Assembly: GCA_009746045.1 (NCBI GenBank)
Contig: RPFO01000253.1
Span: 1,049,069-1,113,068, forward strand
From: Mesostigma viride
Lineage: Eukaryota; Streptophyta; Mesostigmatophyceae; Mesostigmatales; Mesostigmataceae
Direction: 5' to 3'
Length of the DNA: 64,000 bases
The translations under genes and the position numbers were made by a program. Of the stretch, positions 34,997 through 45,173 are shown in pieces; positions within the stretch are counted from its first letter, which is position 1; every line of letters begins with the position of its first letter. The notes beneath the pieces are model-generated. The model was not told the origin of the DNA. It did not search any database and worked only from the letters and a program-made list of their open reading frames with translations.

Positions 34997-36418
34997 CTAG
35001 GGCTGGCCCGGTGCCGAGTGCGTGACATCCCCGCTCGCGGCGCCGATGGGTGTGGTCTCCTCGGCAGGTGCTGATGTGCGCTCGCTTGGTCCGCTCGAGG
35101 CGCCGATGCTTGCGCGGGTGCGCGAGGATGTGCTTGGTTCAGAGTACGGCCACGGGTTGTTTATGTTGTCGAACATGACACGCGTTGGCACATGCCGGGC
35201 TGAAGCACGCGTCCTCGACACATCCTTGAAACATTGGTCCACCTCGTCCCACTCGCGCCTTGGCCCATTCCGCATCACGATGCCTGATGCCTCAGCGGCC
35301 TTGCGCACCTTCTTCTTGTCCCAGCACTTGGAGGCGATGTCTTCCCAATCTTCCCACAGCTCAGGCCGCTTGTCCCGCACCTCCTGCTTGTGGTGTCACA
35401 CGGCAAGTACATTCATTTTAACCGTGCATGCATTGAACAAACAATATAAGTCATTGTTGGCATACAAAAACTTAATGTAGTGACATGCAGTATGGGCCTA
35501 TGTACCAATGTGTTAAAGAAAGTAAGCGCATGCCACGAAACAGGTATAAGAAGGAGAATAAAAGGCTGCTTACCTGCACCGTGAAGTATCCCGACATCTT
35601 GAGATAGTGCAAAAGTACCACGCGACAGAAGTCCTCCTTCAGCCATCCTGGAAGGTCGGCGTAGTTCTTGATGCGATCGGTGGTGGCCGTCCCCACCAAC
35701 CACGGCATGTAGTCGTCAAACACACGCGTGAGGCCAAACTTGAACAAGTTGGACCGGTGGTTGGCCAGGCGCTTGACCAGCGCACCCCGGACTTGCGTGT
35801 AATCCTCCGCAGGAACCGAGTCGGCGGGGCTTCTCACGATCCCCGCCTCCTGGAAGAACATGGCGATCGCGCCACGCAGACCCATCTCCCTGACGGACCG
35901 CTCCTGGTCCAGCTGAACGGCTTGCCCGACGTCAGGGCGAATGCTCAGGCAATGCCTGGAGAGGTGTTCGACAGCTGCCGAAAAAGCTGGGAGTGTCTTC
36001 TGCAAAATTGCAATGTGCAAGATAGAGAAAGTGCGAAGTTAGAAATGTGGAATAATGAATTGTGTAAAGCAAAAAAGTTCAGCAAAGAACGCTATATAAT
36101 GCGTAATGTGCAACCCACGAAATTGTTGGGCAGTTTGGTGCCCAGCCGCGTCATGAGATTGGCGACGTCTGTTTTCAGCGCCGCCACCTCCTGCCTGAGG
36201 CCCTCCTCCGCCCTGTTGGCCGCGATTTGCAAGTTCCTGCCGGTGGTGGCCGGTGCCTCCGGGCCAATATCGTCGTCCTCGCCGGAGGACGACGAGGAAG
36301 AGGAATCGGATTCGGATTCGGATCCGGAGGAAATCAAGGTGCGGGTTTTCTTGCGCCGCCGGCCCATGTCCTCCTCCTCCCGCGACCTCATGGCCTTCTT
36401 CTTGAGCTTGGGCGCCAT
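34997..36418 (-). CDS. Transposon protein, NLS and acidic N-terminus (TnpA-like role possible)
   Basis: Three exons with GT-AG junctions and consistent phase: 36418-36119, 35999-35574, 35383-34997; 370 residues. Residues 1-30 are strongly basic with likely nuclear localisation signals (MAPKLKKKAMRSREEEDMGRRRKK). A Ser/Glu/Asp-rich stretch (about 31-60) and a short coiled coil follow. The middle exon is a predicted helical domain with Phe/Tyr/Trp (LFKFGLTRVFDDYMPW, LPGWLKEDFCRVVLLHYL). The last exon is basic then low-complexity. I do not recognise the family. In a CACTA element the second gene is normally a DNA-binding accessory protein; the basic N-terminus and position beside the left subterminal repeats fit that, but this is inference. 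It is transcribed away from the array at 36655 and is divergent from the transposase. Confidence 0.65.
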
Positions 36419-36654
36419 AGAAACTGATGAGCTGCGCGTAAACGTTAACTGGAGTCACCTACGGTGGTGAAGACGTGAATGCGCACTTTCAAATTTCGCG
36501 TGCACTCCTGGTGCACTGTCAAATTTCGCGTACACACGTGGTTGCAGCCATCCGACGGCTACAACCCCAGTGGTCAGGGGCAAACCAAACATCGCACGGT
36601 ACACGTTCTTGCGGCATCGCTGTCAGGTCACCCTATAACGCGGCAACCCGCTGT

Positions 36655-37092
36655 TATACTGGCGGCAGTTGTGTACCACCCCCCTCCTTCCCACGGCAGG
36701 TACGCAGCGACTCGCTGTTGTGCTGGCTGCAGTTGTGTACCACCTGTACGGTATTTGTGTACCACCCCCCTCTTTCCCACGGCAGGTACGCAGCGACTCG
36801 CTGTTGTCCTGGCTGCAGTTGTGTACCACCTGTACGGTATTTGTGTACCACCCCCCTCTTTCCCACGGCAGGTACGCAGCGACCCGCTGTTGTCCTGGCT
36901 GCAGTTGTGTACCACCTGTACGGTATTTGTGTACCACCCCCCTCTTTCCCACGGCAGGTACGCAGCGACCCGCTGTCGACCTGGCTGCAGTTGTGTACCA
37001 CCTGTACGGTATTTGTGTACCACTTAGCTCCTTCCCACGGCAGGTACGCAGCGACTCGCTGTTGTCCTGGCTGCAGTTGTGTACCACCTTCG
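36655..37092 (+). promoter_or_regulatory. Divergent-promoter repeat array 1 (five units)
   Basis: Five units of about 86 bp, each with CACGGCAGGTACGCAGCGAC, then CTGCAGTTGTGTACCACC and GGTATTTGTGTACCACC. The array fills the space between the start of the minus-strand gene at 36418 and the transposase gene starting near 37494. The same unit recurs at 44404-45025 (inverted) and 54420-54785, also between divergent genes. The interpretation as shared control DNA is inferred from placement. Confidence 0.75.
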
Positions 37093-37493
37093 GTTTAGTT
37101 AGGTATTGGTATAAGCCTCGTGTTGTAATTGCTGTACGTCCATGGCGTTTGTTGCAACTGGAGGTGTATACAATATTAATGGGCCGACACTGCATGGCAA
37201 CGATGCGCACGGAATTGTCAGCCTGACAAGCAAATGAGCTGGGTGTTTTCTCGTCGATCGAGGGCAGATCAGGCATTATTACAAGTCCCCCAAAAATCGT
37301 TCGTGGGTGAGGCCATTGAACGTTCTCGTCGTCAGGGACATCCCTTCGCGTTCCACGATATCGTTCCACAACCGCTCGTCGCGCGCCCCGATGTCGGTGC
37401 CTCCTGGTCCGTTCCCAGCGGCGGGAACGACGAGCCAAACGGCGAAGGCTGTTTGGTGAGCCACGCCAGGAATGCCCGCAAGGTGAACAGCTG

Positions 37494-40400
37494 TTGAAGA
37501 CCGCCGAAGCTGTTGAAGTGGCTGAAGTGGATACACGGTCGCCGGAGCCTGAGCCCGATGCGGCGGGCATGGAAGGCGTAGAGCCTGCTGAGCCGCGCCC
37601 TGATGACTCAATGGAGGAGGAATGGGGGGCGATGGCGGAGGAGGAGTTTACGGCAGACGGTGGGGCAGGGGGGGCGATGGCGGAGGAGGGGCTTACGACA
37701 GACGGTGGGGGAGGAACGGCTGGTGATGTTGAGGCCGGCGCCGGCCGTGCATCAAGAAACCCATGGGCATGGTCTAAGCCGTTGTCTGGGAACGCGGATT
37801 TTACACAGGCTTCGCTTTTCTGCATAGCCACGGAGTTTGGTCTTCCTGATAAGTGCATCGAAGCGTTTCAGGAACTGGCGAAGCACCCACAATACAGTGT
37901 GACCAGCCACGGGGAGTTCGGCGTGGCTAGGAGACGGTCATTGGAGAAGGGCCTGCCCCTTGCGGACGCACTGACTGTGAATTGGGTCCCAGCGGAGGCA
38001 GAGGGCGATCCTTTGCGTGAGGCAGTCAAGTTCACTTACATCAGCATACAGTCAACGCTATCCGCTCTGCTGCAGAATGAGTCGTTCACGGGGAAACTGT
38101 TGCTAGAACACGAGATGAATGAGGATCGGCGTGTGTGGACTTTCAATCAGACCCAGTTTTACAACACCCATCCAACAGTTCAACAACAGGAGGTGCAGCT
38201 TCCCGCCTTGGCAGCAAGTTCCAGTGAGAAGCGGCAGAGTGTCGTCCGCATTGGGGACACCATCATGGTGTTAATGGACAACAACAAGGGGCAGCGAAAG
38301 CGAGAAGAACTTTGCCTTGTCCGCGCTGTCTTCATGCAAGTAAACGCTGACGGGACTCGTGAGCCATGGGCGAAAGTCCGGTAAGTGGCACGGATGGTGC
38401 TTTTGTGTCGATGTACACTCATCATGATATGCCCTTGGGATTGCACATGCTGAGTTAATTGCATTCTGCTGAAAACAGATTGGTGTCTGTCCGGGCTCCC
38501 TTGTTGGTTGGTACCAGTTGACCACTATAAACTGCCGTAATGGGCATGCATCCGGGCCAGTGCAAGCATGGTTATTAAACTGGGTTGTGGGAAGTGCAAT
38601 GTTTGCACCATATATCAAGTATGATGACAGTGTTTATGCAGCAATGTGGTGTGTTTAGAGACCAAATAATGTCGTAGCCTTTTTGGTCCTGCATGAGCGC
38701 AAAGTTCCGAACACTATTTTCCCGAGGTTAGCCACTCCTCGGCATCCTCGGCATCCTAAATTGAGACCACGCATGCGCAGGATGACACAGAGTGCACTAC
38801 ATTTGGTGGGAGGATATTGACGTGTGCACGTCCAGCACGCTTGGATGGATCTAGTATTGTATATTGATGACAATCCTATAGTATTTGCCCGCCGTCATGA
38901 TGCCTGCAGGTTCTTCTACCGCGCAAGGGATTGTCCGGGGGGACCGTACCGCGGGATGCCGATCGTGTCAGTGAGGTCTTCTGGACGAAGCATGAGCAGG
39001 AGATCTCTTTACTGAACTACGGGGGTCACATTGACGTGGTTGGCGTCCGTAAGTGGAGGAAATTTGCCGAGGCTGACCGAGAGGGCGGGCGAGTGTTCTT
39101 CATGCGCAGGTCGTACAACCTGTCCCCGGACAAGCCTCGGTACAAGAGGCTGAGATTCTCTAGATGGGAAGCCGAATTCCGCTGTTACCGCCCTTCTAAG
39201 TCTGGTCTACCCATCCTATATTTGGTAGTGGCGTTGTGGGATGACTCATTTGAGGAGTATCTCCATCGGCATGGGACGCTGGAAGCGCATTTGTTCACTG
39301 TTCTGAACATCGAGCGCGCCGACAACAAGTCAAGAGACATGATCTTCCCCATCACCGTGAGAGATACACATGTGCCACGAGAGGCAGTCCTTGAGTGTCT
39401 TGTGGAGGACATGGATGCGATGGCAGAGGGCGTGCCCATGCTTGTGAAGTTTCCCAAAACGCCAATGGAGCGGTGGGAAATCCGTGTCGCGAACCTGAAC
39501 GTGATGGATTCGGCCGCCCGCAACGGCGCGATGGGGCACAAGGGTTGCACCGGCGACAAAGTGAGTGATGTTGTCACGTAGCTTGGTTCGGGGTGCTGCC
39601 CATGTGACCTTGATGTATTGGGAAGCTGTGTTGGTTTGTTATCACCGTAACCATCAGGCCTTCTTTTATTTCTGCGTACCTTGGTGTGCGGCGCATTGTG
39701 GGTGTGTGCGCCACTGCAGGGATGCCCCTTTTGCAACGTTCACCACGACGACTGGGCGGATGCGACGGTGGACGTGGCGGAGTACATGCGCAGTGAGAAG
39801 CAAACGGCGGAAATATTGGAGGAGATGGAGGGCATGGCGACGGCCACGGCACGGAAAGAGAAGGCGAAGGAGACCGGGGTGATGTATCAGCCGCTGTGGC
39901 CTTGGCGGGATCTTCGATTCTTTGACCGCTACCGGCAGTATCCGATGGATATCTTTCACAATCTGACGTTGGGTCTATGTAAGCAGGTGGCTCGCTACCT
40001 CGAGGAGGATGGAATTCCCACTCGCCAGCACCCGGAGTTGGATGCTTGGGTAAGCGCACACCCCACGCGCGTCGGGAGCCGGCTGCCGCAGGGGAAAGCT
40101 TTTACCTTGTATCCACATTACAAGGGAATGGAGCTGCTGACCCTGCTGTTCCAAATGCCTTTTGCACTTCCCATGCTGCTGCTGAGGAGGCGGAATGAGG
40201 GAGATGATAAGGAGAAAAGGAAGGCCCGGCGGATCAGCAAGATGGTGATGCACCTCGCCAAGTGGGCGCAGATGATGCTTGGTCCCGTTACGTCTCCAAT
40301 CTACAACTTGGCTGCTGACAACGTCTACGCCACTTTTCAAGAGTGTTTCGGCACCTTGTGGCCGCGTGGCAGCCTTGCAGGAAAGGGTCCTGGGGCAATG

Positions 40401-41807
40401 GCTGAGGCAGCGGATGGCGACGAAAAGAAGAAAAACGCGGAGAAGAAGAAGAAGAACGCGGAGAAGAAGAAGAAGAGGATGGCACGCCAAGACAATGCCG
40501 CCAGCCATAACGTCCACATACCGCGCCATGCTTTGGCACAGACTGACGATGTGGGTCGTATCTGGTCCTTGGGCCCGCATGAATTTGAGGGGTACCACTT
40601 ATTCCTGAAATCTCTCATGGAGTCGATGGCCAAATGCCACAGCAAGGAGCCGGGGCGTTACTTGCTGCAGAAACTACAGGGCTACTTGGCGTGGCAGTCC
40701 ATGCTGGTTAAGGAGACATCCCAGCTCGATGAACGCGTGCTGCAAACCTTGCAGGAAAGCAGGATGTTCAACAAGCTGTATCCCAAAGCGTCCGCGACTG
40801 GTAGTGGCGCGAGTGGCGGTCCTTCTGGGCGGGAGGTGTGGGTGCGGGAAGGGGCGACTTTTCCAACGGTCATACACGAGCGCTGCGCGTTGGGGCGCAT
40901 CGAGCAGGTGAGGAAACGCATGGGCGCTGTTGCTATGGCTGCGCTGGCGCTAGGGCTAGGGCATTCCTTGGTGTGCTGGGCCGACCCAGCATTTCCGTTC
41001 ATATGCCCAGGCTAACAACGGCACTTGTGTGTTTTGCATGGGTGCTGTGTGTGTGCAGGTCATGGGGGGCATGCCTTGCGGCCGTAACCCTAAGTCAACA
41101 CCTACGTTGGCCGAAATTGGCGCTGACAAGCAGACGGTGGACGAGCTTCTCGCCCCGCTGGGCTGTCCACCCTGGGATGAAGCAACTGGCAGCGTGAAGG
41201 TTTATGCTAGTGCAGTAGTCGGTGCCAGGACCATTACGACTGGGGAGGTCAGGTGCTTCCACACTGATGCATACCCGGCAGGGCAAGTGGCGACAGCAGA
41301 CTCATTGGCATACCAGGCGGCGGACAATGTGGACGCTGAATTTTGGTTTGCTGAGGTTGGCACCATCTTCATGCTGACGCCTGCTGAGGGGGCCATGGGG
41401 AGCATGTGGTTTGTCCCGATTTGGTTTGAGTCAGGGGATGCAAAGGACGTTCAGGGCAAGCCCATGTTCAACATGGACGAAACTTGGACGGACTGTCCTG
41501 TGTTCACCAAAGACATGACACTGTCCTCGCAGTGGAAAGCCACGGGAAGTATCCACAGCCTCTGTCCTACCTGGGGTCACAGGTCCGACTGTTGCATCAG
41601 TGCTGGCGGCGTGGTTACGAAACCAAATGCAAAGTAAAGCATGTGGCGGCACGTGTAGGTGACACCACATCAGAACCAGTCCTACAGGTGAAGCACGACC
41701 ACCTTGGGAACAACCACTACGTGCTCGATGCGTTTGATTGGGCGTGCCCAGCGTACTATCGTGACCTGCACATGGGGGGCGTGACGGACCAGCATGGGAA
41801 ACGATGA
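37494..41807 (+). CDS. CACTA transposase, Tnp2-like
   Basis: Exons approximately 37494-38380, 38910-39560, 39720-40907 and 41059-41807, with GT-AG edges. The start is uncertain: there is no ATG at 37494, and the first in-frame ATG is 37569. An acidic N-terminus precedes a conserved core. Exon 2 has LPILYLVVALWDDSFEEYL followed by NIERADNKSRDMIFPI, exon 3 GCPFCNVHHDD (a zinc-binding pair), then WPWRDLRFFDRYRQYPMDIFHNLTLGL. This matches the Tnp2 pattern of a WKDL-like strand leading to a D-x-M/I-H box, with an earlier catalytic Asp. A Lys/Glu coiled coil lies near residue 440. Two joins are off by one base in my reading (exon 1/2, and near 41500-41560, where the conserved frame shifts to one with LLHQCWRRGYETKCKVKHV). 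The copy may therefore be defective, or small introns were missed. Confidence 0.65.
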
Positions 41808-41844
41808 CCTGCACAGGATGGGCGTGTCAGATAATCACGGCATT

Positions 41845-42238
41845 TTGTAACGTAGGGAGGCCAGTGTATTTATATTGTTGCCATGGGGCTGAGGTTGTGA
41901 GCATCCCATTCGTCATGCTCGTGCCCAGTTTGCGTGTGCCCAGTTTTGGGGACATTGTATTTATATTGTTGGCCATGGGGCTGAGGTTGTGAGCATCCCA
42001 TTCGTCATGCTCGTGCCCAGTTTGCGTGTGCCCAGTTTTGGGGACATTGTATTTATATTGTTGGCCATGGGGCTAAGGTTGTGAGCATCCCATTCGTCAT
42101 GCTCGTGCCCAGTTTGCGTGTGCCCAGTTTTGGGGACATTGTATTTATATTGTTGGCCATGGGGCTGAGGTTGTGAGCATCCCATTCGTCATGCTCGTGC
42201 CCAGTTTGCGTGTGCCCAGTTTTGGGGACATCCTATTT
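41845..42238. repeat. 98-bp tandem repeat, four copies, after the transposase
   Basis: Units with GAGCATCCCATTCGTCATGC and GCGTGTGCCCAGTTTTGGGG repeat four times directly downstream of the transposase stop, probably within or just after its 3' UTR. Copies are nearly identical. Each carries GTATTTATATTGTT, so the array could supply multiple polyadenylation-like signals; that is a guess. Confidence 0.85.
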
Positions 42239-42574
42239 AAATGTTTTTCTGTATTCATATACGTGGTAAGGGAACGACCCATTAGTAAATTTCTGAGACT
42301 TTGCAATTGAAATCAGACAACTATGCTCCATGTACACTGCATGATACACCTGGATATCAAATATTACATAACTTGGTTAAGGTTTCTTCCATCACTCCGA
42401 GGGCTCCTGATCTGTGGCTCGCCAATGGGAGCACGAGTTTAAGCAATTGATGTGACCTTTTGTGGATGCCCTACCTAACGCGAGGCATGATCATCTTCCC
42501 ATGCAGTGAGCAGAATTGAACCTGGGGCCAGGCTTTTTAAGGCAACGAGACAAGTGGGGCGTCATATTAATAGG

Positions 42575-42700
42575 TACATGAATTAATTAATTAATGAGGA
42601 ACATCACTCCGTTGGGAGTCAATGGAGCACATATCCATGAGAAGGGGCATATGGCTTTAAAGACATCCTGGGCTACTTCATGCAAGGGTGGTTACTTCAT
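42575..42700 (-). mobile_element. Retroelement 3' end (family B)
   Basis: An (AATT)n tail is followed by CACTCCGTTGGGAGTCAATG, GAGCACATATCCATGAGAAG and GGGCATATGG. Comparable blocks lie at 10725-10800 and 57285-57400. It is a short 3' fragment without coding, interrupted at its right by the GGAT/GGGT microsatellite. Confidence 0.6.
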
Positions 42701-42732
42701 GCAAGGTTAACGTCGTGCTCCCTTTCTGCTTG

Positions 42733-43122
42733 ATGGATGGATGGATGGATGGATGGATGGATGGATGGATGGGTGGGTGGGTGGGTGGGTGGATGGATGG
42801 ATGGATGGATGGATGGATGGATGGGTGGGTGGGTGGGTGGGTGGGTGGGTGGGTGGGTGGGTGGGTGGGTGGGTGGGTGGGTGGGTGGGTGGGTGGGTGG
42901 GTGGGTGGGTGGGTGGGTGGGTGGGTGGGTGGGTGGGTGGGTGGGTGGGTGGGTGGGTGGGTGGGTGGGTGGGTGGGTGGGTGGGTGGGTGGGTGGGTGG
43001 TGGGTGGGTGGGTGGGTGGGTGGGTGGGTGGGTGGGTGGGTGGGTGGGTGGGTGGGTGGGTGGGTGGGTGGGTGGGTGGGTGGGTGGGTGGGTGGGTGGG
43101 TGGGAGGGTGGGTGGGTGGGTG
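42733..43122. repeat. (GGAT)n and (GGGT)n microsatellite, about 390 bp
   Basis: GGAT and GGGT blocks alternate, then about 290 bp of GGGT run with one GGT slip and one GAGG. The three long Gly/Trp/Val frames on the plus strand and the Thr-His-Pro-Pro frame on the minus strand are translations of the satellite. Confidence 0.95.
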
Positions 43123-43284
43123 GTGGACTACTTACACAATACAATAATCTAGTGCTTAACGGTTGGGGGATGATGCAGACGATATTTGTTTAAACTTTTG
43201 TGTAATTATTTTCTAATGAGATTAGCATAGTACTCCGTGGCATGCCTTGGCGCATGACACGCAAGTACTTACTTACTTACTTAC

Positions 43285-44283
43285 TTACACAATCACTGGG
43301 CAAACGCTATCTGCGAGACCCTGGTTTCCCAATCGCCTTGCCGTGCTGATGCCCTTGAAAAAAATGCGGCGATTTTCCACCTGGTACGCGGCACCAGCAT
43401 GCACATGTGCTCCATGCCACAAGACAACATCACCAGGATTGAGCATCACCTCAGTTTTTCCCTCCCCCCTCTTGGAGATGTCCCTCTTCCTATAATGTCG
43501 GATACTATTGTCGTACGAAACCCAACGTGTGTCGGGTTGTACAGCGATGATGCAACTTACTGGGAAGTATACCTCCCATGCCAAAACTTCACGTGTAAGA
43601 TCGGAATGGGGCCCTTGTTCTTTGCAGTTAGCCAGGCTTCGGAGCACCAGCAACTCACGTGGCTTAGGCACGTAGGACATGTCCAGCGCAGCATGCAGGA
43701 TCTTGACCGCCAATCCCATGACGAGCTTCCCAAACGGGCTGTCTTCGTCGATAAGGGCTTGGCTACGTTGCTTTGGAGGGAATGAAAACGTCTTGGTGTT
43801 CTCGTTGTACTTCCGAAAAATTCTGTCAAATTTAGTATCCGGCATGTCTTGCGCAGCATTCAGCATCTGCACGCGTACTTCCTCGCTTACGATGCCTCGT
43901 ATGACAGTGTATCCCCTCTCCCTGATATCCGCCGCACACTTCTTTTGTAAAGGGGTTTCGGCAATGTTCCTCTCACGCAATGCCACGTTTTCAATCGCCT
44001 TTTCCCCGGCATTCTTCCGGTTGCCCACACGGTGGTTCTCTTCGGCTTTCAATGAGGCGGGCGTTTTTTTCTTGGCAGGAACCTTCTTGGCCGCCTCCCG
44101 CCTTGCTTTTTGCCTTTCCGCCTGCTGCTTCCTATATGCCATCAATCCACCAGCCCTCTTGATAGCAGCTTTCTGGTCGATGTCGCGCCACCTGTTTGCC
44201 TTCATAATTTTGGCTTGCATCTTCTTCATGGCTTTGCACGCCTTGGCGACTTCCTGCTCACTAGCCAAGTCGGATTCCATCAT
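43285..44283 (-). CDS. 2-oxoglutarate/Fe(II) dioxygenase-like cargo protein
   Basis: A single-exon frame of about 332 residues from an ATG at 44283 (an in-frame ATG at 44403 would overlap the promoter array and is less likely). The N-terminal 115 residues are a Lys/Ala/Glu-rich, coiled-coil and probably nuclear-targeted region. The C-terminal half shows the double-stranded beta-helix signature: an H-x-D in KEQGPHSDLTRE (His226/Asp228), a hydrophobic strand YFPVSCIIAVQPDTRW, then GDVVLWHGAHVHAG (distal His, near 290-295) and an Arg ten residues later (ENRRIFFK) that could bind 2-oxoglutarate. Relatives in this superfamily oxidise nucleic-acid bases (TET/JBP, AlkB), proteins or small molecules. 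The substrate is not evident. It diverges from the USP-like gene across repeat array 2. Being carried by a transposon, a role in removing DNA or histone methylation is an attractive guess only. Confidence 0.65.
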   Translation of the reverse strand: MMESDLASEQEVAKACKAMKKMQAKIMKANRWRDIDQKAAIKRAGGLMAYRKQQAERQKARREAAKKVPAKKKTPASLKAEENHRVGNRKNAGEKAIENVALRERNIAETPLQKKCAADIRERGYTVIRGIVSEEVRVQMLNAAQDMPDTKFDRIFRKYNENTKTFSFPPKQRSQALIDEDSPFGKLVMGLAVKILHAALDMSYVPKPRELLVLRSLANCKEQGPHSDLTREVLAWEVYFPVSCIIAVQPDTRWVSYDNSIRHYRKRDISKRGEGKTEVMLNPGDVVLWHGAHVHAGAAYQVENRRIFFKGISTARRLGNQGLADSVCPVIV

Positions 44284-44403
44284 ATACCGGCAAAGAAAAC
44301 AGGGTTTAAAAGCAACCGAGTATATGTAAAGGCTATCGATCGTGCTGTTTAGGGTTAAATACCAACCTTCAGTAAAAAAATTAATTGGCGGGCTGCCATG
44401 CAC

Positions 44404-45025
44404 AACATCGGGTCGCTGCGTACCTGCCGTGGGAAGGAGGACAAGTGATACACAAATACGCTACAAGTGATACACAACTGCCGCCAGTATAACAGCGGGT
44501 CGCTGCGTACCTGCCGTGGGAAGGAGGACAAGTGATACACAAATACGCTACAAGTGATACACAACTGCCGCCAGTATAACAGCGGGTCGCTGCGTACCTG
44601 CCGTGGGAAGGAGGACAAGTGATACACAAATACGCTACAAGTGATACACAAATACGCTACAAGTGATACACAACTGCCGCCAGTATAACAGCGGGTCGCT
44701 GCGTACCTGCCGTGGGAAGGAGGACAAGTGATACACAAATACGCTACAAGTGATACACAAATACGCTACAAGTGATACACAATTGCAGCCAGGGCAACAT
44801 CGGGTCGCTGCGTACCTGCCGTGGGAAGGAGGACAAGTGATACACAAATACTCTACAAGTGATACACAACTGCCGCCAGTATAACAGCGGGTCGCTGCGT
44901 ACCTGCCGTGGGAAGGAGGACAAGTGATACACAAATACGCTACAAGTGATACACAATTGCAGCCAGGACAACTGCGGTCGCTGCGTACCTGCCGTGGGAA
45001 GGAGGACAAGTGATACACAAATACG
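44404..45025 (-). promoter_or_regulatory. Divergent-promoter repeat array 2 (seven units)
   Basis: Seven units of the same family as arrays 1 and 3, inverted relative to them: GGTCGCTGCGTACCTGCCGT, GGGAAGGAGGACAAGTGATA, CACAAATACGCTACAAGTGA. Spacing is 85-110 bp because the ATACGCTACAAGTGATACAC sub-block is duplicated in some units. It lies between the oxygenase start (44283, minus) and the peptidase start (45174, plus). Confidence 0.8.
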
Positions 45026-45173
45026 TGTCTGTATTGAGGTAGTGCCACGCGAATGGTTTTACAGTGCAGTGCAGGCAGCGCTATAATGTGTACCCCCGAT
45101 CACGTGAGCCTGAGCTAATTATTGGATCACGCAGCGACGGTAATTACTTTGCAGGCAGTACGCAACCGTAGCA

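Noticed and set aside
36473-37858. Several frames with repeated CVPPSFPRQVRSD-like text on both strands, also at 44355-45048 and 54317-54996
   Set aside because: They follow the promoter-array unit, occur in several frames at once, and lie upstream of good start codons of other genes.
37494-41807. KDZ or Plavaka-type transposase assignment
   Set aside because: The protein core alone could fit, but the CACTA termini, subterminal repeats and 2-bp duplication favour EnSpm/CACTA; KDZ elements make longer duplications.
44404-45025. CRISPR-like look of regularly spaced repeats
   Set aside because: Eukaryotic context, units contiguous and variable without unique spacers, and same unit in three gene-to-gene gaps; also rejected for the 44-bp and 47-bp arrays.
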